DNA of 64,000 nucleotides from Triticum aestivum (taxonomy: Eukaryota; Streptophyta; Magnoliopsida; Poales; Poaceae). Location of the stretch: assembly GCF_018294505.1 (NCBI RefSeq), contig NC_057794.1, positions 189,632,237 to 189,696,236 on the forward strand, read 5' to 3'. The position numbers and the translations under genes were made by a program. The notes under the pieces are model-generated. The model had not been told where the DNA came from and did no database searches. It saw nothing but the letters and a program-made list of their open reading frames with translations. Positions 12,234 to 23,479 of this stretch are shown piece by piece; the first letter of the stretch is position 1, and each line of letters begins with the position of its first letter.

Positions 12234-15200
12234 TGTAACGCCCAAGATGCGATTCAATCCCAATCATGTGATGAATTCATGATTGGGGCACAACCACATT
12301 TCGAGCGCCTAGCAAGGTGGATATCATTACAACATACCATGTACTAAATGGATGAGAATACAAGATAAAGGCTTACACTCGCCACAAGCTACAACATGAA
12401 TACATCAATACAGAAGAGCAGGATCCGACTATAGATGAAAACAAACGAAAAAGAAGAATGACATCCACCCTGCTAATCCCAGGCTCCTCCGACCTGGAAC
12501 CTATCCCTTGAACAAAGAAGAAGTGGAAGAACTACAAATCAAGCAAGCATCGCTCTCACGTCAGATCATCGCATTACTTGTACCTAGAACTGTTGTTGTA
12601 GTAATCTGTGAGCCACGAGGACTCAGCAATCCCATTACCATGGGTATCAAGGCTAGCAAAGCTTAAAGGGAATGGAATGGATAAGTGGTGAGGTTGCAGC
12701 AAACAACTAAGCATAGAATGGTGGCTAACTTCCGAGTACAAGAATAAGATGAGAAACTACGCAACGGTCGCAAACTAGTAATGATCAAGAAGTGATCCTG
12801 AACTACTTACGTTCAAACAGAACCCCACTGTGTTCTCTTCTCGAACTCACTCGAAAAGAGACGGTCACAGCTACGCACGCGGTTGGTGTATTTTAATTCG
12901 AATATGGTGTCAAGTTCTCTATAAGCGGATATTAAAAACTCCCATCTACCAGATAACTGTGGGCACGACTCTCAAAAGTTTAATCCCTGCAGGGATGTCC
13001 CAACTTAGCCCATGACAAGCTCATGTTCCATGGAGACAATCCTCCATCGCGCGACCCTCCGATCAGACTCGGTATCCCGGTGCACAAGACATTTCGACAA
13101 TGGTAAAATTAATCCAGCAAGACCTCCCCGACATGCCGAGACCCTGATAGTAGCCGCATGTATCTCGTCTCAGGCCACGACGGATGAGCTAAGCGTACAT
13201 GTACCAAAATACCTCAAGTTGCCAAGAGGCGGTCCCGCATGGTGCTCTAGTTTGGGACCAAAACCATCAGCACTGGCCCCCCTATATTCGGTTTTCTAAC
13301 GAACCTCAGGTAGCGCTAACTATCTATGCGTCAAATTTATTAACATGTTAAGTTATTATGTTGAGCAAATGGTAAAACCAATGTTGGGCCTTGCTGGAAG
13401 AGTTTTATTCAAAGCGAGCTATCAAGAGGGGCCCATGAACCCTTATCATGTTAGGGACGCAAAAATCAAGGAACATAACACCGGTATGATGGAAACTAGG
13501 GCAACAAGAGTCGAACAAAACACCAGGCAAAAGGCCGAGCCTTCCACCCTTTACAAAGTATATTGATGCATTAATTAAATAAGAGATATTGTGATATCCC
13601 ATGATATCCATGTCCCAACATTGAACAACCTGCAACTGCACCTTCAACTAGCAACACTAAAAGAGGGGCTGAGCAAAGTGGTAACATAGCCAAATAACGG
13701 TTTGCTAGGATGATGGAAAATGTTAGAGGTTGTCATGGAAATTTGGGAGGCTTGATATACAAGTGCTAGGTAGCGCGACATAGCGATAAAATCGAGACAA
13801 CTAGCATAGCGAAGATAGTAGTGAGATCCAAGGTGACGGTCATCTTGCCTACAATCCCGCTAGGAAGAAGATTGAGTCCATGAAGTAGACGAACCAACAT
13901 AGTTGAATGGATCCTCACAATCACAACGTAACCGAAACTATCAAGAATAAGCAACACCGGAAAGAAGTAAACAACATGGTAAACAACCATCACATAAATA
14001 TGGCATGATGCACAATCAAGTATGAATCATGCCCGGTTTAGTGAGTCATGGCATGACAAAGTGCAACAAACAACACTACAAGTTAAGTGGAACTCAATAT
14101 GCAACGAGTTGCATATTGACGAAACACCACATTCATTTATTTAGTTCTCCCCCGTTTAAGTACTCAACAATATTAAATGTTGTTAAACATGGCAAGATGT
14201 GAAGCACAAGTAAACTAACTATTTAGGCAAGCTTAAATGAGGCCAGAACAACAAACAACGATTCCGGAAAATCCCCACATGTTACTTTGTAATTTTAAAG
14301 CAACCAACAATTTTAAACATTTTAAATGATTTAACATGATGCAGATGACATATACAAGTTTTATGCAATTTTATGAAAAATTTGACATGAGCATGTTGTG
14401 AAACATTTGGTCACCATGGCGAAACGAAAGGGGTGCCACGACAACGACAACGGAATGGTGGCACGGCAACATTCCGGTCCCGGTAACTCGATTGAGATAC
14501 CGATGCAAAAGAGAAGTGTGCGGATGTGTGGAACATGCAAGAGATGGTGGGGTGATCCCGCTAACCAGGTATCCCACATGACGGTGGCAAGGAAACAAGT
14601 GACGACGTGCGACGCACAAGTCGGGCACGATGCAAATGCAGACATCTCATTCAACACACAACATTCGTTAACGACGGTCGTCTCGGGGTTATACCTTCGA
14701 AGCGTGCATTCGGGATGGATCGAGTTCGATGGTATGTAGTTGTTCATGGGTCATCGTGGGAAGTAGTGGTACACGTCTCAGTGAGGAACTTGACGAATCC
14801 GAGTAACTTGGGGTCGACAGTAGTTGTACATTTGGTTTTGTCGGATCCACGGTGACGGTTGAGGTACACACGTTCCCGGGGTACTTGTCGGTCCGGTCTT
14901 GGTATAGATGTACATGGAAAATGTAGTAGTACTAAACGTCGGCCGGACTTGTCAAATCCGAACTCTTCGAGGGCCGTCGTGGAACTTGGTGTGTTCGGAC
15001 TTGCCGGTCTCATTCTTGCGACGGTAGTCATACACGGGTCGTAGAGGAACTTGATGGACCCGAGGTCTCCGGGCGTAGTGGTACTTGGCGAATCCCAAAC
15101 AGTATTTTACGATCCGGTGAGATGACATGGTTCGGGGCAGTCTCGATCTTGATGGTCTCGGTGAATCCTTGAGGTGGTCATTGGACTTGGCGGTTTGAAG

Positions 15201-16700
15201 GCGTCGGTGGTTCTAGGGTACTTGTCGGGCTTGAAGAACCGAAGGGGGGTACATCGCGTTGTACGGTCTCATAACCAGGGTCGACATGTGTTGGTCTTGG
15301 CGATCCAAGGATGAGCCTGTTTGTGGAGGAGGTGCTGTCGGGCACTGATGGTGGTGGAGCAGGGGCTCCATACGAACAAGGCCACGGTGGAGGTCGCCAG
15401 CGGGCAACAGTCATCCATGGCAAAGCAGGGGCGCGGTTCAAGCAAAGCGGAGGCAGCAGCGGAGGGCTTGGGGATGACAACGAGGATCTGGGCGAGGACG
15501 ATGTTCTCCGGCGAGGTGGTCATGGACTTGGGGTGCAGGGGTGCCGAGGCGCTGAGCTGCTGCTATTCGATGCTGAGAGAGAAAGCCAGGGGACGCGGAG
15601 GAGGCCGGGAAGACGGGGAGGTCGAGGCCGGTGGCGCTGCAGCATGACGGCACGGCGGGCGGACCTCACGGCGGACGAAGCCGGGAGGTAGAGGAGCGGG
15701 ACTCCGGCGATGAGGTGCAGCGGCGGAGCTTCGAGCTCGACCGGCAGCGGCCATAGAGGACGGCGGTGTGGAGGCGGGGTTGAGCAGAGGGAGTCGACTT
15801 GGTCGGGCTCGGCGGCGGGCTTGCCTGCATAGGGGACGAGGTGCAGGAGAGGATGAGATGGTGCGGGACGGTGGTCGAGAGCGAGGCAGGGGGATCGAGT
15901 GGGACTTGAGGTCTGCGTGCGTGCATGGCTGGTGGCGGCGCAAAGTAATGAGGAGGGAGAGGGAGATCGAGAGAGAGGGGGATAGGATCCTGGCGGCCAG
16001 GGTTAGCAGCGGGGGCTGCTAGGCCTTAGGTGCAAATGGGCCTAGGTGCGGTAGTTGGGAGGCCCAGCTGGGCTTTCTTCTCTCTCTTTCTCCCTTCTGC
16101 AAATCTCTTCCAAAAACAGAAAAGCAAAGAAAGAAGAGAGAGTAAAATAAATGAGTGGACAAGAATTTGAGCATGGGGATTATTTTCCCAGATTCAAAAA
16201 AATGTGCATGTACATAGAAAAATAGAAGTGGCATGATTGCAGAAATTAAATTCAAACTCATTTGAATTTAATTCAAATGGTTTGAACTCGGATGAGGTTT
16301 TAGGAGTGTCCAAAAATGTTGAGAATTTTGGTAGAGCTCCGGAAAGTGACGAAAGAATTTATGGGCAAAGTTTGCGACCAATAATTCAGATAACAAAGGC
16401 ATGGAATATTTTGCAAGTGTGTTATGGTTGATTCCTCGTTAATGGAATATTCATTATAGCTCCCTAATATATTGGGAGGATGTGTTATAAAGAGAATCAC
16501 CATGTGAATTCCCTCGGTTTTAATGGACCAAAGATCCATAAGATTTGTTTAGTTGAGTTGCAAAAAATTAATGATATGATGGCATAACGACATGATGCAA
16601 TGCAAGAGATGATATGTTGAATGCAACAAAGCAATTGAAACACACGGTGACAACGGGAATAAATGGAAGGCATCTGGAGCGTCAGTCTTGGGGCGTCACA
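12234..16700 (-). repeat. LARD LTR (5' LTR in element orientation)
   Basis: 4467 bp partner of 4425-8763, differing by many substitutions and several indels, for example the extra TGTGATGAATTC-containing segment near 12267. The GC-rich block is at about 14740-15990. The two LTRs are clearly more diverged than those of the two other complete LTR elements in the window, so this insertion is older than they are. Confidence 0.88.
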
Positions 16701-16965
16701 CTATAAGCCCCGGCAGGCGCTGCCGGGGAGTCTTGGTTGCTTGCTTCAGGTGGTGGCCTAGCCCCTTGCCGGGCTCACCTGCCCGGCGAGGGAGGCTCTT
16801 TCCTCGCTGATATCTTGTTCTCTGACTCGTCCTTGGTCCTCCTTGGTTGCATATAGGTTCTTCAAATCTCTTGGGACTTCAATCCCTATCTTGAGTTGGT
16901 GCTTCAATCTTGATCTTGTGCATGTGCATAGTTGGGCAACAGACTCAGGGTTTGTTGCACCGACA
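16701..16965 (-). repeat. Tat-1 LTR, polypurine-proximal part
   Basis: Continuation of the LTR at 3758-4424 on the far side of the LARD. It ends GCACCGACA on +, giving TGTCGGTGC as the LTR start in element orientation. The first five bases (CTATA) are the probable decayed copy of the LARD target duplication. Confidence 0.72.
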
Positions 16966-16978
16966 GAAGCCCCCGGGC
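16966..16978 (-). other. Tat-1 polypurine tract
   Basis: GCCCGGGGGCTTC on the minus strand lies directly before the LTR start TGTCGGTG. It shows that the pol side of an element lies to the right of this LTR. Confidence 0.65.
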
Positions 16979-17436
16979 CTACCCCGAATGTGCTGCTGAG
17001 CACCGTCGTGGTTGGGCCTAATAAGTGCACATGTAGAATTGTTGAAGGGGTTGGCCCCTTGAGGTTTTTCTTTGCTGCTTCATTAGTCTTGATCTTGGGG
17101 GCAGTTTCCTTTTCCCCCGCGCATGGTGCGCGGTGTTGTGGAAGAACTTGGAACGTGGCCCGCGGGTTCTCCTCGCCCCATGATCACGGGGCAAAAACTA
17201 CATCCCGTTAGCCGCTGTCCTGTACGCACCTTGCCACATGCCCCGCATGCATTGGGCGTGGTAGGTGGCGGATGTAGAGGGCACAGGGAGGAGCGTTGTA
17301 GCTGAAACCCGAGCGTCGATGGTTCGGGTAGAGGGGCGGCCTCGGCCCTCACAGCCATAGTGTGTGCAGAGAGGCCGCATTGGATGAGAGGGGCGGCCGT
17401 CTCCCGCAGGAGGGGTCAACCCCTTGCCCTGTTTCC

Positions 17437-17446
17437 CTATAAAAAG
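17437..17446 (+). promoter_or_regulatory. TATA box of the Tat-1 antisense gene
   Basis: CTATAAAAAG sits about 70 bases upstream of the ATG at 17511, on the strand opposite to the retrotransposon's own genes. Tat-2 has a TATA box for its own antisense gene at 26802, so the arrangement recurs in this window. Confidence 0.55.
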
Positions 17447-17510
17447 GGCCCAGGGCAGTGTTCTTTAGCACATACTCTTTCTTCTCTTCCATGATCTTTC
17501 TTATCTAGCC

Positions 17511-18270
17511 ATGGTGCAAGGGCGAGGGCGTGGTGGAGCTCCGGTGGCGGCGACGAGGGCTTGTTCTCAACAGCGCGCCCCTCCTCCCCGAACCATGAGG
17601 TAGTGGAGCCGTCCGCAAGGAGGGGAGCATGGTCGTGGTCGCCGCGGTGCTCGAGGAGGAGGAGGACGGGGTGGTGCCCCGATGGTGCCTCCGCCGGCGG
17701 CTCCTCCCCCGTTGGAAGGCCATGTTGGGGACCAACCTCGAGAGTTCATCATCAGGGTGTATAAGCCCCTACGCAGTCGCCTTGGTCTTCCATCCTTCTT
17801 TATGCGGGAGATGGAGCTTGAGCAGCCACGCTCCATAAGGGAGCATGAGGGTTGACATCGACTTCCCTGCCCCTCATGTCATGTACCTCCATCACGGCTG
17901 GAAGACCTTTGCCCGCACCCACAACTTTTCGGAGGGGCACATTCTCCATTTGAAATTAATGGAGAGTGGCCTGCTCTCTGTCAAGATCTTTGGGCGCTTG
18001 GGGGGCCGCTTAGGGTGCTGCGTGGAGAGCTCGACCGACGATGAAAGCTCCTCGTCGAGCAAAAGTGACAAGGAGGACAGTGACGGTGATGACGACGGGA
18101 GTAGGTGGAGGGGCGACGAATCTAACTCCGACCGATCATCGCCCGCATCATCTTCATCAAGCGGCATAACCATCATCTGCATCTGCATCTCCTCCCGGCA
18201 ATGTGATTTGCTGGGGAGTTGGATGCAGAGGTGTGGTTGGTGCTGCCGGGCTCCTCCAGCAGTCTTCTAG
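17511..18270 (+). pseudogene. Antisense B3-like DNA-binding gene of Tat-1 (frameshifted)
   Basis: The gene lies between pol and the LTR but on the opposite strand. It starts MVQGRGRGGAP at 17511. A later frame (about 17720-17840) reads REFIIRVYKPLRSRLGLPSF, and the frame at 17845-18270 reads GWKTFARTHNFSEGHILHLK with LLSVKIFG downstream. The GW-x-F-x(8-10)-G-x-x-L-x-F/L...V-x-I-F pattern is that of the second half of a plant B3 domain. A Ser/Glu/Asp-rich tail follows (residues ~60-110 of the last frame). At least two frame changes and a stop are needed to join the parts, so it is a pseudogene. Extra antisense ORFs are known in Tat-lineage elements; the B3 call is by eye. Confidence 0.55.
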
Positions 18271-19307
18271 CTGGACCCTGGCAGGCTTCCTCTCGGGCTG
18301 CAGCTTCGTTAGCCCTGCTGAGTCCTACTGGTCCTCATGACAGTGGTTAACAGGGTCGACTTCTGCCATGCTCTCCATCAAGGCGTTCCCTCGCGCTTCC
18401 GCTTCCCCTGGGCTACCTCTCCTGGAGCCCGATGAGAACGGGTCGGGCCTTCGCCTTGGCGCTCCTTTTTCCCTCCTCGCGTTCGACGGCTGCACCTAGG
18501 AGGAGAGGGACAAGAAAGGGCATCACAGAGCACTTATCTTTTTTGAACCTTAAATCTGTAGGCAACCGCCAAATTTTAATTCAAGTAATGTAATCCCTTG
18601 AGTCCATCTTTGTATTCTGTAATGCTTGTACTTGCAACAACATATGAATGAAAAAGATGAATCTTGTTAGGAAATCGTGCATGTGTATGTCCATGTAGAG
18701 GCAAAGTGCCTCTTTAATAGAATAAACGAGTTTTCCCCGGTAGGATATCCTGCCGGCACCCTCTTTGTCTGTCGGAGAACTTCGTCTGCCGGGGAACAGA
18801 CAGAGGGGCCAGCCCCCCCCCCCAACTCCTTTTTCCCAAAGGCCACTGCGACCACCCTAATTGTAGCAGCGTTCGAGTCATGGATGGGAGCACCTAAGTT
18901 TCAAAGAGGGAGGCGAGGTTTTCTTATGCAAAGTTGTAGCTTTATAGAATACTAATGGACAAGAGGTGAACTTATCTGTTTGGCTTGCCGGGGATCGTCG
19001 TGCTGTGCAATCTTCTCGTCCTTTGTCGAAGCCAGGTTCACGGCAAGAACCTGCAACTCCATGTAGATGAGAATGAATGTAGGACTCAATCTTATCTATA
19101 TGCATATGCAAATGCTCATGAAGTGCTTATGCAATGATATGGGTGTGCTCGTGCATGAATGCAATATCAGTTGGGGCCCCCTACAGCGCTTCTTTATTTT
19201 CTCTTGCACGGGGTCATCGCCCTGACTTGTACAAGGGGTTACATGCAACTTCGGAAATGCCATGTACAATGGGTGGCTGCCGGGCAGGGCCCGCCAGCCT
19301 CTGTGCC
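18271..19307. other. Tat-1 spacer between antisense gene and pol; no gene seen
   Basis: A GC-rich stretch to about 18510 could be the decayed C-terminal part of the antisense gene. From 18540 on the sequence is non-coding. CCGG-rich palindromic pieces such as TGCCGGGGAACAG occur, and a run of 10 Cs lies at about 18815. Only short unsupported frames are present. Confidence 0.5.
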
Positions 19308-20805
19308 TTACTGGTAGAACTTACGGAGATGCTCCATATTCCATGAGTTTTGCAACAGCATGCCATCTCCGATCTCCAGATGGACTGCACCGGGTCTAGA
19401 GACTCCTACTACCCGGTAAGGGCCTTCCCACTTTGGTGATAACTTGTGTGTACCCTTGGTGGACTGAACGCACCTAAGGACAAGGTCACCTTCCTCAAGA
19501 CATTGGGCATGAACCCTGCGGCTATGATAGCGACACAGGGCTTGCTGATGGCGTGCAGCATGCGTAGCAGCCCGAAGACGGTTCTCCTCGAGTAGCACAG
19601 CGTTGTCATGCCGGTGCTGATCTTGCGCTACTTCGTCATTGGCAAGCACTCAAGGAGACCCGCAAATGAGTTCTGTGGGGTAACTGCTTCTACCCCATAG
19701 ACCAGGGAGAAGGGAGTCTGCCCGGTTGCTCGATTAGGTGTCATTCTGAGGGACCAGAGAACTACCGGAAGCTCCTCGATCCACCGCGTGCCGTGCTTCT
19801 GCAGTGTATCGAAAGTCCTTGTCTTGAGTCCATGAAGCACTTTAGCATTCGCACTCTCATCTTGACCGTTGCTCCGGGGGTGTGCCACAAAGGCAAATGA
19901 GATCTTGCATCCGAGGGTTTGAACATATTGCATGAAGGTGTGGCCTGTGAATTGGGTGTCGTTATCAGTGATGATCCTTGTCGGAACTCCAAAATGACAC
20001 ACCAACTCTTTCAAGAACTTGATAGCTGACTGGGTAGTCACCTCCGTCACGGCAGTCACTTCCGACCACTTTGTAAACTTGTCGATGGCAACGAACAAGA
20101 ATTGAAAGCCCCCGATTGCTCAGGGGAAGGGGCTGAGGATATCGAGCCCCTAGACCGAAAATGGCCATGATAGAGGGATTGTCTAAAGAGCTTGGGCATG
20201 CATGTGTGTTTTCTTGGAATGGAACTGACAGGCTTCACATGTCGTGATGAGCTCAACTGCGTCTTGGAGGGCTGTGGGCCAATAGAATCCTTGCCGGAAT
20301 GCTTTCCCAACTAATGCCCTTGATCCAATGTGTGAGCCGCACATTCCTTTGTGAATCTCAGCCAGAAGTTCCTTTCTGTCCTCTCGGCAGACACACATGA
20401 ATTTCACACCGTTGGGCCTCCTTTTGTATAGAGTGTCATCGACAAACTGATACATACTAGCCCTCCGGGCTACTTTCTCTACTTCGTCTGGGTCGCCGGG
20501 GAGTTCTACGGTTTGGAGGAAGCGAACGATGTGCCTTTCCCAAGTTGCAGCCTGAGGCTCGGCAACGAGGACTAGCGGCACCTCCTCGGCTGTGGGAGGA
20601 CCAGCCTCGTTCGCGTGGTCCATAGTCTCGACTGGAGGGGGTGGTCCGACAGGCTTTGAGGAGTTGTTTCCGATAGGGTCTTTGCCGGGAGCAGATGGCT
20701 CGATTGGGAGAGGCTTACTGTAGTCCAACTTTCTCTTTTCCGGGCTATTGTGGTTGGTGATACGGAGGGTTGAGAGAGGTGGAGAACAAAAGTTCTTGGT
20801 TCCAT
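19308..20805 (-). pseudogene. Tat-1 pol: integrase region, broken
   Basis: Pieces in collinear order on the minus strand carry integrase motifs. The zinc-binding HHCC region is EIHKGMCGSHIG then CEACQFHSKK (20183-20728). The catalytic core (19628-20098) has FTKWSE, IITDNDTQF and HPRSNGQDESAN. The C-terminal part ending at 19308 (stop) has PKWEGPYRVV. At least one frameshift around 20200-20100 and stops near 19628 prevent a single product. The second Asp in ITDND and the Glu of the core are still readable. No autonomous function is possible. Confidence 0.8.
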
Positions 20806-21149
20806 AGGAAGCTTCTGCGCATCACACTTTGACAGGTGATCAGCTATGCCATTTTCCGCAGGGGGTACGTGCTCTGTTTACAACTCATCAAAGCACTCCT
20901 CTAACCTCCTTACTTCCTCAACATATGCTTCCATCAATGGGCTTTGATAATCCTTGTGGACTTGTCTCACCACCAACTGTGAATCTCCTCGAATGATCAG
21001 CTTCTTGATTCCCAATTCTTCAGCAATCTTGAGCCCGACAAAAGCCCTTCATACTCAGATGTATTGTTGGTGGCTTCTTCCTAGGCAAAGTGCAATTGGA
21101 TGATGTACTTCAGGTGCTCCCCGGAGGGGGCAACAAGAAGCACGCCAGC
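20806..21149 (-). pseudogene. Tat-1 second (archaeal-type) RNase H, truncated
   Basis: The minus-strand translation gives ATNNTSEYEG, IRGDSQLVVRQVHKDYQSP, EEVRRLEECF and GIADHLSK, the conserved blocks of the extra RNase H (aRH) that marks the Tat lineage of Gypsy elements. There is an in-frame stop before EEATNN, another after FDEL, and a frame change after YEG. The copy ends at 21149, where another LTR begins, so RT and protease are absent. Confidence 0.75.
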
Positions 21150-21628
21150 TGAGGGAGTCCTAGACTAAGGGGTCCTCGGGCGTCCGGACTGTTATCTATG
21201 GGCCGGACTGATGGGCTGCGAAGATATGAAGACCAAAAACTGTACTCGTGTCCGGATGGGACTCTCCTTGGCGTGGAAGGCAAGCTTGGCGAACAACTAT
21301 GAAGATTCCATCTTATGTAACCGACTCTATGTAACCCTAGATCCCCTCGATGTCTATATAAACTGGAGGGTGTAGTCCGGAAAGGATATACTCAATACCT
21401 TAGTCATACAGGCTAGACTTCTAGGGTTTATCCATTACGATCTCTTGGTAGATCAACTCTTGTAACACTCATATTCATCAATATCAATCAAGAAGGAAGT
21501 AGGGTATTACCTCCATAGAGAGGGACCGAACCTAGGTAAACATCGTGTCCCCTGTCTCCTATTACCATCAACCTTAGACGCACAGTTCGGGAGCCCCTAC
21601 CCAAGATCCGCCGGTTTTGACACCGACA
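21150..21628 (+). repeat. LTR of a third Gypsy element (5' LTR)
   Basis: 479 bp, TGAGGGAGTC...CACCGACA. It carries TCTATATAAACTGGAGG (TATA region near 21354) and the typical GATCCGCCGGTTTTGACACC end. It is followed by TGTGCTTTCATTGAGAGTTC-type leader. The orientation is +. Bases before it are CCAGC (candidate target duplication); no second LTR is in the window. Confidence 0.72.
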
Positions 21629-23098
21629 CTTGTGCTTTCATTGAGAGTTCCTCTGTGCTGTCGCTGAAAGGTTTGATGGCCCCTTCAATCGGCAATAATG
21701 ACGCTGTCTGCGGAGAAACCTTCCTCCCCGGGCAGATCTTCGTGTTTGGCGGCTTCGCACTGCGGGCCAACTCGTTTGGCCATCTAGAGCAGATCGAAAG
21801 CTACGCCGCTTGCCATCAAGTCAGATTCAGGAGCTTGAACTACGTCGTGGACATCCGTGGAGACTTAAACTTCGCCGGATTCGATACCGCGGTCACCCCG
21901 ATGATCATGACCTAAATCTATCATCGGGCCGCATCCAGGAGATCTCTCTTGTAACCACTCTGGCCCTAGAGCCGGAGTAGGCCGTGCCATCCAAAGACGG
22001 GAGCAGAGCCTTCATTCGACTGCCAAGCCCTCGGACACCCTTAAGAGGGTCCGAACTACTCTGCAGCAGGAGAGCTCAGCTCGTCAGGAGCTCGACTAGC
22101 AGTCCCGCCTCCGTCTCAGTCCCGATCAAGCGGTGGCATACGTGCAGCGCGCACATAACTATGCACTCAAAATTCCATGGGCATCGACGGAGGCATAGCT
22201 AGCTTGTGATCCACGGCATGGCTCAACCGACATCGGATACACACATACTTTCACTCTTTTTGTTTTCTTTCAGGTTTTAATCCTATAGGCCCGATCGAGG
22301 GGGGGGGGGTCTGATTTCTCTTGAAGGATAAATACACCAAGATGGCGAGTAGCGCAGACATACGTGAACTTTTTAGGTGATTCCATTAACGATAACTATA
22401 CCTGTCTTCCAAGACCCACATGCAGCTCTCCCCTGGTTTTGGCATGTTAAATAGCATGTTGCTTATTGCACTACTTGTATCAATGCACCTTGACATACTA
22501 ACTACATTACAATGAAAACAGTTTTTTACCTTTTACATCTTTGTTGTTTTCTTTCTCTCTATTCCTTTTTTCAGTTTCCTTGTGGATAACCCCATCAGGT
22601 AGCACCCGTACACTTCGGTACGTTTTGATGTTTGCCAAGGGCTTTACAGCACCCCACGTTACGGCAACAAAAGTCCAAACACTTCTTATAAGTATAATTT
22701 GGCACCCCAAATTTAGCATTATATGCATTGGCTCCGAATCATGTATTTGGTCAATAGTTGGGTTGCCCAGCTCCTGTGCTTGCTACCCTAAATTCCGCTA
22801 CATTGGCTAGGGTAGTAAAGGGAGAACTACTGCGAACCGTATGAGCACCTCAGTAGAGGAAGCCGAAAACTGACTGTCATGATGCGGCGAGAGCTGGTCA
22901 GCTGTTCGGAGGTCTCAAACCATTGGAGGTTTTTTCGCATTTCGCGAAGGATCATACTTCCCGATCAGACGCTGACAGCACTCTGGTTCGTATACCAGGG
23001 GCTGCGCCTATGTTTTATTATAAAACTCCTATGGCTAAGTGAGGGCGTTCAAGTAGTATAGTCTGGTTGCCTGGTTCGTTGCGCTAAACAACTCCTTC
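21629..23098 (+). mobile_element. Leader and gag start of the third Gypsy, cut by the CACTA
   Basis: Contains a short gag-like frame, MAPSIGNNDAV at 21676 to a stop at 21915, with the FGHLEQIE segment, in the usual position about 50 bases from the LTR. The following 1.2 kb is non-coding, with a run of about 10 Gs at 22300. It ends at 23098, where a CACTA terminus begins. Whether all of 22300-23098 belongs to the same element is an inference from grass Gypsy leaders I recall. Confidence 0.5.
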
Positions 23099-23310
23099 CA
23101 CTACAAAAAATACACTTCCGTGATGATACGTGTTTGTCACAGTAGGTCGCGTTTTTTGTCAGGCATGTACATCCATGACAAATTTATGACAGAATCAAGA
23201 TAGTCATACATGTGCTGTCGTAGAAGTGTTCCATGACATTACCAAAATTATCATCACGGAAGTGCCCACTTCCATGACGATAAATCGTGCGTCACAGAAG
23301 TGCTTTATTC
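23099..23310 (-). repeat. CACTA terminal and subterminal repeats
   Basis: The terminal CACTACAAAA is followed by repeated pieces of CTTCCGTGATGATA, ATCATCACGGAAGTG, TTCCATGAC and GTCACAGAAGTG in both orientations within 200 bp. Such short direct and inverted subterminal copies are the binding-site pattern of CACTA transposases. The 3 bp before the terminus are TTC (possible target duplication). Confidence 0.78.
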
Positions 23311-23479
23311 AAGGGTGAACGACACGTGGCATCCACCGTAATGGAACGCCGTTAATCTATTGGGTCGGGTTTTGGATCCGATAACCTGTTAACAGCCCCG
23401 ACCAATGGGGATTTTCCACGTGTAAAATCATCATTGGCTGGAGGAAACACGTGTCGGCTCATCGTCAGGACAGATATCA

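Larger units (their letters stand above)
4425..16700 (-). mobile_element. LARD (non-autonomous, Sukkula-like) retrotransposon
   Basis: Two long direct repeats (4425-8763, 4339 bp; 12234-16700, 4467 bp) flank a 3470-bp non-coding core. Both repeats begin TGTAACGCCCAAGATG and end GGGGCGTCACA as read on +. A tRNA-iMet primer site and a polypurine tract, both on the minus strand, place it on that strand. No gag or pol frame exists. LTRs of about 4.4 kb with a core of about 3.5 kb match the published LARD class of barley and relatives. The flanking 5-mers are CCGTA (4420-4424) and CTATA (16701-16705), explicable as one TSD in which a CpG decayed to TpA. Confidence 0.88.

Noticed and set aside
18800..18830. 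Poly-C run (and the poly-G run at about 22300) as regulatory or recombination signals.
   Set aside because: Single homopolymers in decayed transposon sequence. More likely replication slippage or a sequencing artefact.
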